DNA of 20,262 nucleotides from Burkholderiales bacterium (GCA_947448105.1 CANFNE010000012.1:1-20262), one strand, 5' to 3'. Shown: positions 6,445 to 15,340, counted from the stretch's first letter. Made by a program: numbers and translations. The notes: generated by a model not told the origin, from the letters alone.

Positions 6445-7170
6445 TTAGCAGCCCAGCAAGGTAGCCAGCGCCAGCAGGTCGCGCGCGTGCAAGTCGTTGG
6501 CGGCCACCGCCTGCCCGTCTTTGGGGTGCTTGGCGCCGTATTCGAGTGGCCGCTCAACGTAGGCGGTGCGCAGGCCGCAGGCGCGGGCGGCGGCCAGGTC
6601 GTCGTGGTGCGTGGCCACCAGCATCACCTGCGCGCTCGCTACGTCAAACACCCGCGCTACGCCGCCGTAGGTGCGCGGGTCGGGCTTGTAGGCGTGGAAG
6701 GTTTCGGCGCTCAGGATGCAGTCCCAGGGCAGCGCGGCCTGCTTGGACAGGCGGGTGAGTAAATTCAGGTTGCCGTTGGACAGGGTACACAGGATGTACT
6801 TGGCCTTTAGGCGCGTGAGCCCGGCCACCACGTCGGGCCAGGCCGCCAAGCGGTGCCAGACGTGGTTGAGCTGTGCGCGCTCGGGTTCACTTAGGTGCGC
6901 CAGGCCAAACTGGGGCAGGATGGCGTCCAGAATCTGCCGGTGCAAATCGTCAATCAGCGTCCAGGGCAGTTCGCCCGCCATGACCCGCGCCATAGCCGGT
7001 GCATAGCCCGCGCGCCACGCCAGGGCAAAGGCGTCACCGTCCACCTGAGGGTAGCGCTGCTGCATCTCGTGCGCAATGCTTCCATGCCAGTCCACCACGG
7101 TGCCGAAGATGTCAAAGGCCAGCACCTGCAGGCCGCCGGGCGCGAAAGAGGGGGGTGTGGCGATGGTCAT
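6445..7170 (-). CDS. HAD superfamily hydrolase, haloacid dehalogenase type II-like
   Basis: Soluble protein of 241 residues with the four HAD motifs: nucleophile Asp20 in AFDIFGTVVDW, LSNG (130-133), Lys162 in YKPDPRTY, and the acidic motif VATHHDDLAAA (185-195). The FGT pattern after the nucleophile and the cap inserted after motif I place it with type II 2-haloacid dehalogenases, which hydrolyse (S)-2-haloacids to (R)-2-hydroxyacids. However, the dehalogenase motif SSN..D appears here as ATHHDD, so Ser175 and Asn177 of L-2-haloacid dehalogenase YL are not conserved. The true substrate may be another small acid or phosphate ester. A GGAGG 9 bases upstream supports the ATG at 7170. It is divergent from the M20 peptidase gene across 117 bases. 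Confidence 0.82.
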   Translation of the reverse strand: MTIATPPSFAPGGLQVLAFDIFGTVVDWHGSIAHEMQQRYPQVDGDAFALAWRAGYAPAMARVMAGELPWTLIDDLHRQILDAILPQFGLAHLSEPERAQLNHVWHRLAAWPDVVAGLTRLKAKYILCTLSNGNLNLLTRLSKQAALPWDCILSAETFHAYKPDPRTYGGVARVFDVASAQVMLVATHHDDLAAARACGLRTAYVERPLEYGAKHPKDGQAVAANDLHARDLLALATLLGC

Positions 7171-7287
7171 GGCGTGGGGCCTCCAGGTTAGAACGTGCGC
7201 GCAGGATAGCGCCCAGGCGTGGCATCATGGACACATTGCCTTGATTGTCCCGACGCCGATCGCGTCGCCCCGCACGGAGATTTGCCC

Positions 7288-8760
7288 ATGACCGCCCGCC
7301 TGCCCGACACCGCCCTCAATACCGCCCAAGTGCTAGACCAGGTCAGCCAAGCCTGGGACAGCGACATTGTGGAGCGCCTGAGCGAGTACATCGCCATTCC
7401 CGCCAAGTCCCCCGCCTTTGACGCCGACTGGGCCGCCCACGGCTATCTGGAGACCGTGGTGCGCAACACCGCGCAGTGGATCGAGGCGCAAAAAGTGGCG
7501 GGCCTCACGCTCGAAGTGGTGCGCCTGCCCGGGCGCACGCCGGTGCTCTTGTTTGAAGTCGCGTCCACCCGCAGCGCGCAAGAGGGCGTAAGCACGCAGA
7601 CCGTGCTCATGTACGGCCACCTGGACAAGCAGCCCGAGTTTTCCGGCTGGCGCAGCGACCTGGGCCCGTGGACGCCCAAGTACCAAGACGGCAAGTTGTA
7701 TGGCCGCGGCGGCGCTGATGACGGCTACGCGGCTTATGCCGCCATCGCCGCCATCCAAGCGCTGCAAAGCCAAAAAGTGGCGCACCCGCGCATCATCGGC
7801 CTGATCGAGACCTGCGAAGAAAGCGGCTCCTACGACTTGCTGCCTTATGTGGACGCGCTGCGCACGCGCCTGGGCGATGTGGGCTTGGTGGTGTGCCTGG
7901 ATTCGGGTGCGGGCAACTACGACCAGCTCTGGCTGACCAACAGCCTGCGCGGCATGGCCAGCGGCGTGCTCAAGGTCGAAATACTGACCGAAGGCGTGCA
8001 TTCGGGCGATGCCAGCGGCGTGGTGCCGTCGAGCTTTCGGATCCTGCGCCACGTGCTTGACCGCCTGGAAGACAGCGCCACCGGGCGCCTGCTGCCCGAG
8101 AGCTTTTACTGCCCGGTGCCCCCCGAGCGCATGGCCCAAGCCCAGGCCACTGCCGACATCTTGGGTGACGAGCTGTACAAGCGCTTTCCGTGGGCGCATT
8201 ACGACTGCGGCGGCGCCAGCCAGTTTGCGCTGCCCACCACCACCGACCCGCTGCAAGCCCTGCTCAACCGAACCTGGCTTCCTACGCTGAGCGTGACTGG
8301 CGCCGACGGCTTTCCGGAAATGAAAAACGCCGGCAACGTGCTGCGCCCCTACACCGCCTTCAAGCTCTCGCTGCGCCTGCCCCCGCTGGTAGAAGCAGCC
8401 AGCGCCGTGCAAGAACTCAAAGCGCTGCTGGAAGACAACGCGCCCTACCAGGCCAAAGTGACCTTTGAAGGCGGCGGTGGCGCCACCGGCTGGAACGCAC
8501 CCCGCACCGCGCCCTGGTTTGAGCAGGCACTCAACGCCGCGTCAAACGCGCACTTCGGCGCGCCTTGCGGCTACATCGGCCAGGGCGGCACCATTCCGCT
8601 GATGAACATGCTCAGCACCGGTTTTCCCAAGGCGCAAATGATGGTCTGCGGCGTGCTCGGGCCCAAGAGCAACGCCCACGGGCCCAATGAGTTTTTGCAC
8701 GTGCCCTATGCCAAAAAGCTCACTGCGGCGGTAGCGCAGGTGATCGCCAGCTTCCCTTAA
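7288..8760 (+). CDS. M20 family metallopeptidase (dipeptidase/carnosinase-like)
   Basis: Protein of 490 residues with the complete M20 di-zinc site: His111 and Asp113 in YGHLDKQPE, bridging Asp144 in GRGGADDGY, general base Glu177 and ligand Glu178 in ETCEESGS, Asp205 in CLDSG, and His464 in NAHGPNEF near the C-terminus. A dimerisation domain would occupy roughly 220-385. The length and the DKQPE motif fit the branch containing carnosinases and cytosolic nonspecific dipeptidases, so the role is probably cleavage of dipeptides or modified amino acids in the cytoplasm; no signal peptide is seen. GGAG 8 bases upstream picks the ATG at 7288 over an open upstream extension to 7219. A hydrolase gene follows after 23 bases and is probably cotranscribed. 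Confidence 0.9.
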   Translation: MTARLPDTALNTAQVLDQVSQAWDSDIVERLSEYIAIPAKSPAFDADWAAHGYLETVVRNTAQWIEAQKVAGLTLEVVRLPGRTPVLLFEVASTRSAQEGVSTQTVLMYGHLDKQPEFSGWRSDLGPWTPKYQDGKLYGRGGADDGYAAYAAIAAIQALQSQKVAHPRIIGLIETCEESGSYDLLPYVDALRTRLGDVGLVVCLDSGAGNYDQLWLTNSLRGMASGVLKVEILTEGVHSGDASGVVPSSFRILRHVLDRLEDSATGRLLPESFYCPVPPERMAQAQATADILGDELYKRFPWAHYDCGGASQFALPTTTDPLQALLNRTWLPTLSVTGADGFPEMKNAGNVLRPYTAFKLSLRLPPLVEAASAVQELKALLEDNAPYQAKVTFEGGGGATGWNAPRTAPWFEQALNAASNAHFGAPCGYIGQGGTIPLMNMLSTGFPKAQMMVCGVLGPKSNAHGPNEFLHVPYAKKLTAAVAQVIASFP

Positions 8761-8783
8761 AACCCGCACCCGAAAGCTCCGCC

Positions 8784-9629
8784 ATGACCACCGCCCACCT
8801 GTCCGAAATCACCACCCCCCACGGCGCTACCCTGGCCCTGCGCGACTGGCCTCTGCCCGAGGGCGCCACGCCACGCGCGCTGGTGCTCATCGTCCACGGT
8901 CTGGGCGAACACAGCGGGCGCTACGAGGCCGTGGCGCAGCAGCTCCATGGCTGGGGTTTTGCGGTGCGCGCCTTTGATTTGTGCGGCCACGGTTTGTCCA
9001 GCGGCGCGCCCGGCGGCCTGCCCGACGAACACCGCCTGCTCGACGACCTGGCCACGGTGCTCGACCATAGCCGGGCCGCCGTGGCCCCAGGCCTGCCCGT
9101 GGTGTTGCTCGGCCACAGCCTAGGGGGCTTGATTGCGGCGCGCTTCGTGTCGCTCAAATTGCGGGCGGTGGACGCGCTGGTCTTGTCCAGCCCGGCGCTG
9201 GACGCGGGCCTGAGCGCCTTCCAAAAATTGTTGGTGGCCACGCTGCCCAAGATCGCACCCAATTTGCGCGTAGGCAATGGACTAGACGCCAACTTCCTGT
9301 CACACGACGCAGCCGTGGTGGCCGCCTACCGTGCCGACCCGCTGGTGCACGACCGCATTGGCGCCCGGCTGGCGCACTTCATTGCCACGGCCGGCGCCCA
9401 GACGCTTGCGCTGGCGAGCCAGTGGACGGTGCCCACGCTGCTGATCTATGCCGGCCAAGACCGGTTGGTCAACCCTGCAGGCAGCCGCGCCTTTGCAACC
9501 CTTGCCCCGGCCAATGTGCTGACCAGCCAGTGTTTTGGGGATCTGTACCACGAGATCTTTAACGAATCGGACCCGGCGCCTGTGTTTGCAGCGCTGCAAG
9601 AGTGGCTCTGTGCGCGCTTCGCAGCTTGA
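8784..9629 (+). CDS. Alpha/beta hydrolase, monoacylglycerol lipase/lysophospholipase-like
   Basis: Protein of 281 residues of the serine aminopeptidase S33/hydrolase_4 family. The oxyanion-hole region is LIVHGLGEHSGRY (35-47), the nucleophile is Ser112 in GHSLGGL, and Asp226 in YAGQDRLV and His256 in LYHEIFNE complete the triad. The HGxGEHSGRY and DLYHE motifs are typical of monoacylglycerol lipases (YtpA/PldB/MGL type), which hydrolyse monoacylglycerols or lysophospholipids. No signal peptide or lipobox is visible, so it is probably cytoplasmic. The Shine-Dalgarno is weak (GAAAG). It lies 23 bases downstream of the M20 peptidase gene and converges on rsmE with a 15-base gap. The precise lipid substrate is not predictable. 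Confidence 0.88.
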   Translation: MTTAHLSEITTPHGATLALRDWPLPEGATPRALVLIVHGLGEHSGRYEAVAQQLHGWGFAVRAFDLCGHGLSSGAPGGLPDEHRLLDDLATVLDHSRAAVAPGLPVVLLGHSLGGLIAARFVSLKLRAVDALVLSSPALDAGLSAFQKLLVATLPKIAPNLRVGNGLDANFLSHDAAVVAAYRADPLVHDRIGARLAHFIATAGAQTLALASQWTVPTLLIYAGQDRLVNPAGSRAFATLAPANVLTSQCFGDLYHEIFNESDPAPVFAALQEWLCARFAA

Positions 9630-9642
9630 GCCCGCGCCGGGC
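9630..9642. terminator. Small GC hairpin between converging stops
   Basis: GCCCG and CGGGC pair around CGC and fill almost the whole 15-base gap between the hydrolase stop (9629) and the rsmE stop (9645). There is no T-run on either strand, so it is not a standard intrinsic terminator; it may simply help end or protect both mRNAs. Confidence 0.25.
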
Positions 9643-9644
9643 GC

Positions 9645-10403
9645 CTAAACCAGCAAAGCCAAGGCGGTAAGTGCCGCCGTTTCGGCGCGCAGCACCCGCG
9701 CACCCAGCGACACCGGGGCAAAGCCGCAGGTAAGCGCCGCGTCTTCTTCGGCCGCACTCAAGCCGCCCTCGGGCCCGGACAAGAAAATGGCCGCCGGGGT
9801 TGCGTCGGCTGCCAGCCCATCGCGCAGCGGGCGCGAACCCTCGCGCAAGGACAACAACAAGCGCGCCGCGGCGGGCGCGTCGCTCGCGGGCAGCGTGCGC
9901 AGCCAATGCGCCAGCGTGGCCACAGGGTGCAGCAGCGGCACGCGGTTGCCGCCGCATTGCTCGCAGGCCGATACGGCCACGCTTTGCCAGTGCGCTGTTT
10001 TCTTGTCAGCGCGTTCGCCTGAGAGGCGCAGCACGCTGCGCTCGCTCATGAGCGGCTGGATGCTGGCCACGCCCAGCTCCGTGGCTTTTTCCACCAGCCA
10101 GTCCATGCGGTCGTTGGCGGGCATGGCGATGGCGATATGCACCACGCGCGCGGCTTCGCGTTCCAGCGCGTGGTGCGTGCCCACTTGCACTTGCACGTGG
10201 CTGCGCCCCATCTGGGTGACGGTGGCTTCAAACTCGCCGCCCGGGCTGCCAGCGCTGCCCGGTCCCCAGCCGGGGCCGTGGTTAAACAGGGTGATGGAGT
10301 CGCCAGGCTGCAGGCGCAGCACTTGCACGTGGCGGGCGGCACCCGCGGGCAACTCCAGAAAATCGCCCGTGTGCAGCGGCGCCGGGCAAAAAAAGCGCGG
10401 CAT
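9645..10403 (-). CDS. rsmE: 16S rRNA m3U1498 methyltransferase RsmE
   Basis: SPOUT-family methyltransferase, 252 residues, which N3-methylates U1498 of 16S rRNA in the assembled 30S subunit using SAM. An N-terminal PUA-like domain opens with MPRFF and ARHVQVLRLQPGD. The C-terminal trefoil-knot domain carries EKATELGV, SACEQCGGN (usually S.EQSGR), GPEGGLS and LGARVLRAETA, the last two forming the SAM-binding knot. I start at the ATG at 10403, where homologues begin. A GTG two codons earlier overlaps the upstream amgK stop (GTGA) and could be the real, coupled start. It forms a minus-strand operon with amgK. Confidence 0.93.
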   Translation of the reverse strand: MPRFFCPAPLHTGDFLELPAGAARHVQVLRLQPGDSITLFNHGPGWGPGSAGSPGGEFEATVTQMGRSHVQVQVGTHHALEREAARVVHIAIAMPANDRMDWLVEKATELGVASIQPLMSERSVLRLSGERADKKTAHWQSVAVSACEQCGGNRVPLLHPVATLAHWLRTLPASDAPAAARLLLSLREGSRPLRDGLAADATPAAIFLSGPEGGLSAAEEDAALTCGFAPVSLGARVLRAETAALTALALLV

Positions 10404-10405
10404 GT

Positions 10406-11557
10406 TCACGCAGCCCCAGGGCTGCGGCCAAAGCCAAAGACGTTGGGCTCTTCAATCCCCTCCAACGTGTCGATCAGACGCAGCAGCGGTTTGAGTTCGC
10501 GGTAGCGCGCGCAGGTGGCGCGGATGTAGCCGATAAAGCGTGGCGTGTCGGCCAGGTAATGCGGCTTGCCGTCGCGCAAGGACAATCGGGCAAAGATGCC
10601 GGCGATCTTGAGGTGGCGCTGCAAGCCCATCCATTCCACCGCACGGTAAAACACGCCAAAGTCGTCGCCCACCGGCAGCCCCGCCTGGCGCGCCTGTTGC
10701 CAGTAGCGCACCACCACGTCCAGGCAAAAACTCTCGTCCCAACTCAAAAACGCGTCGCGCACCAGGCTGGCGATGTCATAGGTAATCGGGCCATAGACCG
10801 CGTCCTGGAAATCGAGCACGCCCAAGGCGCTACCGTTGTGAGGGGGCAGCGCAGTACGCGCAGCGACCAGCGTGGGGGCCATCAAGTTCCTTGGCATAAA
10901 GTCGCGGTGCACATACACGCTGGGCCAACTGAGGTTTTCAGAGATGATGGTCTCAAACGCGGTGTCCAGCACCTTGCGCTGGGCCTCGTCCAGCGCCACC
11001 TGGCGGTGCTGGGCGATGTACCACTGGGGGAAGAGTTCGAGCTCCCTGCGCAAAAGCGCGTGGTCGTAGGGCGGCAGCACGCCGGCGCGCGAGGCTTTTT
11101 GCCACACGATCAAGGTATCGACTGCTTGCAAATACAGGTCCAGCGGTGGCGGTGCGGCCGGGTCGATGACCTGCATCATGGTGCGTGCACCCAGGTCGCT
11201 CAGCAACAAGAAGCCCTGGGCCTCTTGCCAGTCCAGTACCAGCGGGGCGCGGATGGACGCGTCGTGCAGCAGTTGCGCTACCTTCACAAAGGGCGTGCTG
11301 TTTTCCTTGTCGGGGGGCGCATCCATGATGATGAGGCTGTCGCCGTGGTCGCCGCCTTCGGTGTCTATGCGCAAATAGCGGCGAAAGCTGGCGTCGGCCG
11401 AGGCCAGGCGCAGGCTCGCTGGCAGCAGTGCAAAGCGCGGCTGCAACGACGCCAGCCAGGTCTGAAACTGGTGCTCACGCTGGGGGTCGGACCACAGCAC
11501 CGGCGCGGGTGTGGGCAGGGGGCTGGGGGAAGTGGGGGCGGTGGCAATGGGGCTCAT
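10406..11557 (-). CDS. amgK: N-acetylmuramate/N-acetylglucosamine kinase AmgK (APH-family phosphotransferase)
   Basis: Aminoglycoside-phosphotransferase-fold kinase of 383 residues. The catalytic loop is HRDFMPRN (217-224, Asp219 as base) and the metal site is LDFQD (Asp249). SLIIMDAPPDKE (74-85) and QGFLLLSDLG (114-123) closely match AmgK, which phosphorylates the anomeric hydroxyl of MurNAc in a cell-wall recycling route bypassing de novo UDP-MurNAc synthesis. Aminoglycoside resistance is therefore not expected despite the family name. The N-terminal 20 residues are a Pro/Ala/Ser-rich, probably disordered tail. The gene is divergent from lptD across 45 bases, as in many beta- and gammaproteobacteria. 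murU, the usual downstream partner, is replaced here by rsmE. Confidence 0.87.
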   Translation of the reverse strand: MSPIATAPTSPSPLPTPAPVLWSDPQREHQFQTWLASLQPRFALLPASLRLASADASFRRYLRIDTEGGDHGDSLIIMDAPPDKENSTPFVKVAQLLHDASIRAPLVLDWQEAQGFLLLSDLGARTMMQVIDPAAPPPLDLYLQAVDTLIVWQKASRAGVLPPYDHALLRRELELFPQWYIAQHRQVALDEAQRKVLDTAFETIISENLSWPSVYVHRDFMPRNLMAPTLVAARTALPPHNGSALGVLDFQDAVYGPITYDIASLVRDAFLSWDESFCLDVVVRYWQQARQAGLPVGDDFGVFYRAVEWMGLQRHLKIAGIFARLSLRDGKPHYLADTPRFIGYIRATCARYRELKPLLRLIDTLEGIEEPNVFGFGRSPGAA

Positions 11558-11602
11558 GGATAATCCATTTTCTATCTTTTTGTGACTGGTCCTTTTTCAC
11601 CC

Positions 11603-13981
11603 ATGCCCACTATTGCGCGCGATGCGGCCTCCAGGCCGCCAGCCACCGGTCTGCGGGTGGCGGTGGGACGGGTCTGCGCGCTTGCCGCAGCCTGGGGTGG
11701 GGTGGCGCTGGCGCAAACACCTGCACCGCAAGATGCCCCAGCGCCAGGCCAGACCCTGAGCCCTGAGCAGACGCGCCAGGCGCCCGTTTTTTTGCAGGGC
11801 GACCGCCTGAGCAGCCGCACCGACCTCGACGCCACGCTGCAAGGCCACGCCGAATTGCGCAAAGCCGACACCACCATCCGCGCCGACCGCCTTGACTACG
11901 ACATGGCCACCGACACGGCACGCGCCACCGGCAAGGTGTGGGTGCGGCGCAAGGGCAATACCTACCAAGGCCCTTACCTGGAACTCGAGGTGGACGCGTT
12001 TGAGGGATTTTTTACCGCGCCCAGCTACGAATTCGGCAAAAACGGCGCCCATGGCCAAGCCGACCGGGCGGATTTCATCGACAGCACCCACACCACGGTG
12101 CACCAGGCCAGTTACACCACCTGCAAGCGCAAGCCCGGCCCGGACTGGTTGCCGGACTGGGTTTTGAACGCCGCGCGTATCGACCTCGACAACGACGAGG
12201 ACATCGGCCTGGCGCAAAGTGCGGTTCTGAGCTTCAAAGGCTTTCCTCTGCTGCACGTGCTGCCCATCAGCTTTCCCTTGTCTGAAAAACGCAAGAGCGG
12301 CATGTTGCCCCCCACCATCGGGCTGGACAACGCCAACGGCCTGGAAATCTCAACACCTTATTACCTGGATATTGCGCCCAACCGCGACGCCACCATCACT
12401 CCGACCTTCATGACAACACGTGGCGTGAACCTGAGCACCCAGTTCCGCTACCTTGAGCCCAGCTACTCCGGTGCGTTGAACCTGAGCTACATGCCCACCG
12501 ATACGCTGCGCGACGCCGACCGTTGGGGCGCCTCGGTCCTCCACACCGGTCGCGTGGATTCACCCATGGGTGCAATTACCGTGGCCGCAAATATCAACCG
12601 GGTGAGCGATGACAACTACTGGCGCGACTTCACCGGCAGCAGTGCCGTCAACAACGGCAGCACGATAGGCGGCACCCAGCGCCTGTTGCCCGCCGACCTG
12701 ACGGCGTCTTGGGGTCGGGGAGATTTCTCATCCGCATTCAAGGTGTTGAAATGGCAAACCTTGCAAGACCCGACGGCCCCCATCGTGCCGCCCTATGACC
12801 GGGTGCCGCAGTGGACCGGGCGCTACGCGCAGTTCAACGACCAGGGCGTGGACTGGTCGCTCGACGCGGACCTGACGCAATTCGAGGCTGACCGCAGGCT
12901 CACCTTGCAACCGAACGCCCAGCGTGTGTTTGGCCTGGCGCAGGCCAGTTACCCCATGGTCTGGCCTGCGGGCTTTGTGACGCCCAAACTGCAACTGCAC
13001 ACCACCGGCTACCAGTTTGACGCCGTTTACGCGGGTCGGCAAAGCGCTGACAGCACGGTGCCCACTTTCAGTCTGGACAGCGGTCTGGTGTTCGAGCGCG
13101 AAGCCACCCTCATGGGCCGCAATGTGGTGCAAACGCTGGAGCCACGCGCGTTCTACGTGTACACGCCTTATCGCGACCAGAGCATGTTGCCCAACTACGA
13201 CACCGGGGCCAACGACTTTAATTTCGCCACCATCTACACCGAAAACGCCTTTGTCGGCAACGACAAAATCGCGGACAACAACTTGCTGACCCTGGGGCTG
13301 ACCACGCGCTACATTGACCCGGACAACGGCGCCCAACTGGCGCGTTTTGGCGTGGCCCAGCGCCTGCGTTTTGAGGACCAGTTGGTCACCTTCAGCCCCG
13401 GTGGCGGCAGCGCCGCTTCGGGTGTGAGCGACATTTTGCTGGGCGCTGCCATCAACCTGACCGAGCGCTGGGTGGTGGACTCCACCGTGCAATACAACGG
13501 GCGCACCGACCAGTCGGTGCGCTCGGTGCTGGGGGTGCGCTACAACCCGTCCAACTACCGGGTGTTCAATATGGCCTACCGCTTCCAGCGCGAGCAAAGC
13601 GAGCAAATCGACACCAGCTGGCAGTGGCCGCTGAATGACCTGTGGGGCGACGGCGGTCAGAACCTGGGAGCCGGCCAAGGCCAGGGCGACGGCCGCTATT
13701 ACGCTTTGGGGCGGCTGAACTACAGCATGCGCGAGGGCCGCTTGGTCGATAGCGTGTTGGGGGTCGAGTACGATGCAGGTTGCTGGATCGGTCGCGTGGT
13801 GGTGGAACGGGTGCAAACCAGCACCGATACCTCCAACCAGCGAGTGATGTTCCAACTGGAGTTTGTCGGCTTTACCCGCTTGGGCCTGAGCCCTGAAAAA
13901 ACCCTCACTTCCAATATTTCGCACTACCAGCAGCTGCGCGACCCCAGCGTGTCGGGCGGTGCAAACCGAACCTACGATTGA
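11603..13981 (+). CDS. lptD: LPS-assembly protein LptD
   Basis: Outer-membrane beta-barrel protein of 792 residues that, with LptE, inserts lipopolysaccharide into the outer leaflet. A Sec signal peptide ends at ALA37 before Gln38. The periplasmic beta-jellyroll (OstA/LptA-like) spans about 60-200, starting near DRLSSRTDLDATLQG, and is followed by the barrel domain with repeated aromatic-rich strands to the C-terminus. The mature protein has only two cysteines, Cys174 (YTTCKRKPG) and Cys727 (DAGCWIG). They match the positions that form the essential jellyroll-to-barrel disulfide in E. coli, which has four. The ATG at 11603 gives a sensible signal peptide; a GTG at 11582 is an alternative, and neither has a clear Shine-Dalgarno. 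surA follows after 13 bases. Confidence 0.95.
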   Translation: MPTIARDAASRPPATGLRVAVGRVCALAAAWGGVALAQTPAPQDAPAPGQTLSPEQTRQAPVFLQGDRLSSRTDLDATLQGHAELRKADTTIRADRLDYDMATDTARATGKVWVRRKGNTYQGPYLELEVDAFEGFFTAPSYEFGKNGAHGQADRADFIDSTHTTVHQASYTTCKRKPGPDWLPDWVLNAARIDLDNDEDIGLAQSAVLSFKGFPLLHVLPISFPLSEKRKSGMLPPTIGLDNANGLEISTPYYLDIAPNRDATITPTFMTTRGVNLSTQFRYLEPSYSGALNLSYMPTDTLRDADRWGASVLHTGRVDSPMGAITVAANINRVSDDNYWRDFTGSSAVNNGSTIGGTQRLLPADLTASWGRGDFSSAFKVLKWQTLQDPTAPIVPPYDRVPQWTGRYAQFNDQGVDWSLDADLTQFEADRRLTLQPNAQRVFGLAQASYPMVWPAGFVTPKLQLHTTGYQFDAVYAGRQSADSTVPTFSLDSGLVFEREATLMGRNVVQTLEPRAFYVYTPYRDQSMLPNYDTGANDFNFATIYTENAFVGNDKIADNNLLTLGLTTRYIDPDNGAQLARFGVAQRLRFEDQLVTFSPGGGSAASGVSDILLGAAINLTERWVVDSTVQYNGRTDQSVRSVLGVRYNPSNYRVFNMAYRFQREQSEQIDTSWQWPLNDLWGDGGQNLGAGQGQGDGRYYALGRLNYSMREGRLVDSVLGVEYDAGCWIGRVVVERVQTSTDTSNQRVMFQLEFVGFTRLGLSPEKTLTSNISHYQQLRDPSVSGGANRTYD

Positions 13982-13994
13982 GCGATAGACCACC

Positions 13995-15302
13995 ATGAAA
14001 CTGCATTTTTGGGCCACTGCCGCAACCGTTCTTGCGCTGTTCGCGGCCATCCCGGGCGCAGCCCTGGCGCAAAGCAGCCAGGCCGCTGACTTCATTGTGG
14101 CGCTGGTCAATTCCGAGCCTATTACCAATGCCGAGCTGCAAACGCAAATCAAACAATGGAGTGAGCAGCGCACCCAGCAGCGCCAGCCTTTGCCGCCTGC
14201 AGCTGAATTGCGCAGCGCAGTGCTTGAGCGCCTGATCAACGACCGTGCGCAACTGCAAGTGGCACGCGATATGGGGTTGCGCGCCGAGGCTGGCGCCATC
14301 GACCAGGCCGAGGCCAACGTGGCGGCGCAAAACCAGATGGAGGTAGCCCAGTTTCGCCAGACCCTGGAGCAGCGCGGTATGGCTCAGTCTGCCCTGCGCG
14401 CCCAATTGCGCGACCAGATTGTTTTGAACCGCTTGCACGAGCGCGAGGTGGAAAGCCGCGTGCGCGTGAGCGACATGGAAGTGGAAAACGCCCTGGCCGC
14501 ACGCCAGGCGGCCAACGCCGACCCCATGGCGCAAGAAATCAACCTGGCGCATCTGCTGGTGGCGCTGCCTGAAAACCCCAGTCTGGCGCAAGTGGCGCAG
14601 GCGCAAACCCAGGCCAAGCAGGTGCTTGCGCGCATACGCGCCGGTGAACGATTTGACGCCTTGGTCAAGGAACTCTCCGGCGCCGACCGCAACAACGGCG
14701 GCCAACTCGGTCTGCGCCGCGCCGATCGCTACCCGGCGCTGTTTGTCAACGCCACGCAGGCGCTGGCCGTAGGCCAGGTGTCCGAGCCGGTGCGTTCGGG
14801 TGCTGGTTTTCACCTGTTGCAAGTGGTCGAGCGCCGCGCCGGCAGCCTGGTACAAACCGTGGCGCAAACCCGCGCCCGCCACATCTTGCTGCGCTTGAGC
14901 CCGCAGCTCAGCCAAGCCCAAGCGATGGCGCAACTCACCCAGGTGCGCACGCGCATTCTGGCGGGCAGCACCAGTTTTGAAGCGGCGGCCCGCGAGCTCT
15001 CGCAAGACGGCAGCGCGTCCCAAGGCGGCGACTTGGGCTGGGCCAGCCCGGGCATGTTTGTGCCGGAGTTTGAAGAGGCGCTGGACCGCCTGAAGGTGCT
15101 GGAAATCGGCACTCCATTGGTTTCGCGTTTTGGCGTACACCTGATGCAGGTGATGGAGCGGCGCACAGTCGAACTCACCCCGGCCCAGCTGCGCGAACGC
15201 ATGCGCGCCGAGCTACGAGCGCAGCGCACCGAAGAGGCCTACCAGGTCTGGGAGCGCGATATTCGCAGCCGCGCTTTTGTTGAAATTCGCGAGCCCCATT
15301 GA
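13995..15302 (+). CDS. surA: Periplasmic chaperone and peptidyl-prolyl isomerase SurA
   Basis: Periplasmic folding factor of 435 residues that escorts unfolded outer-membrane proteins, including LptD, to the BAM complex. A signal peptide ends at ALA25 before Gln26. The N-terminal chaperone region covers about 30-175. Two parvulin domains follow: one about 178-280 beginning INLAHLLVALPE and ending FHLLQVVERR, the second about 290-392 beginning ARHILLRLSP and ending VHLMQVMERR. A short C-terminal helix returns to the chaperone core. The gene sits directly after lptD and overlaps or nearly abuts rsmA, so it belongs to the same operon. Its substrate being encoded next to it is the conserved arrangement. 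Confidence 0.95.
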   Translation: MKLHFWATAATVLALFAAIPGAALAQSSQAADFIVALVNSEPITNAELQTQIKQWSEQRTQQRQPLPPAAELRSAVLERLINDRAQLQVARDMGLRAEAGAIDQAEANVAAQNQMEVAQFRQTLEQRGMAQSALRAQLRDQIVLNRLHEREVESRVRVSDMEVENALAARQAANADPMAQEINLAHLLVALPENPSLAQVAQAQTQAKQVLARIRAGERFDALVKELSGADRNNGGQLGLRRADRYPALFVNATQALAVGQVSEPVRSGAGFHLLQVVERRAGSLVQTVAQTRARHILLRLSPQLSQAQAMAQLTQVRTRILAGSTSFEAAARELSQDGSASQGGDLGWASPGMFVPEFEEALDRLKVLEIGTPLVSRFGVHLMQVMERRTVELTPAQLRERMRAELRAQRTEEAYQVWERDIRSRAFVEIREPH

Positions 15303-15340
15303 GTGGCACGCCCTCTTTGCAGCCCCGGGGCCAAGCCCTG

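Noticed and set aside
4998..6557. Minus-strand open frame of 519 codons opposite chrA
   Set aside because: The product is rich in Arg, Gln, His and Pro with no domain, and lies entirely over chrA and its edges; an antisense shadow.
11556..11568. Palindrome ATGGAT-A-ATCCAT at the amgK start, between amgK and lptD
   Set aside because: A 6-bp arm that includes the start codon itself can arise by chance; no known operator matches.
12728..15140. Two long minus-strand frames (529 and 411 codons) opposite lptD and surA
   Set aside because: Both are antisense to confidently assigned genes and show His/Gln/Arg-rich composition without any motif.
15299..15340. TTG start for rsmA overlapping the surA stop
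   Set aside because: Overlap is attractive for coupling, but the extra 14 residues are not conserved and the ATG at 15341 fits homologue starts; left as an alternative.
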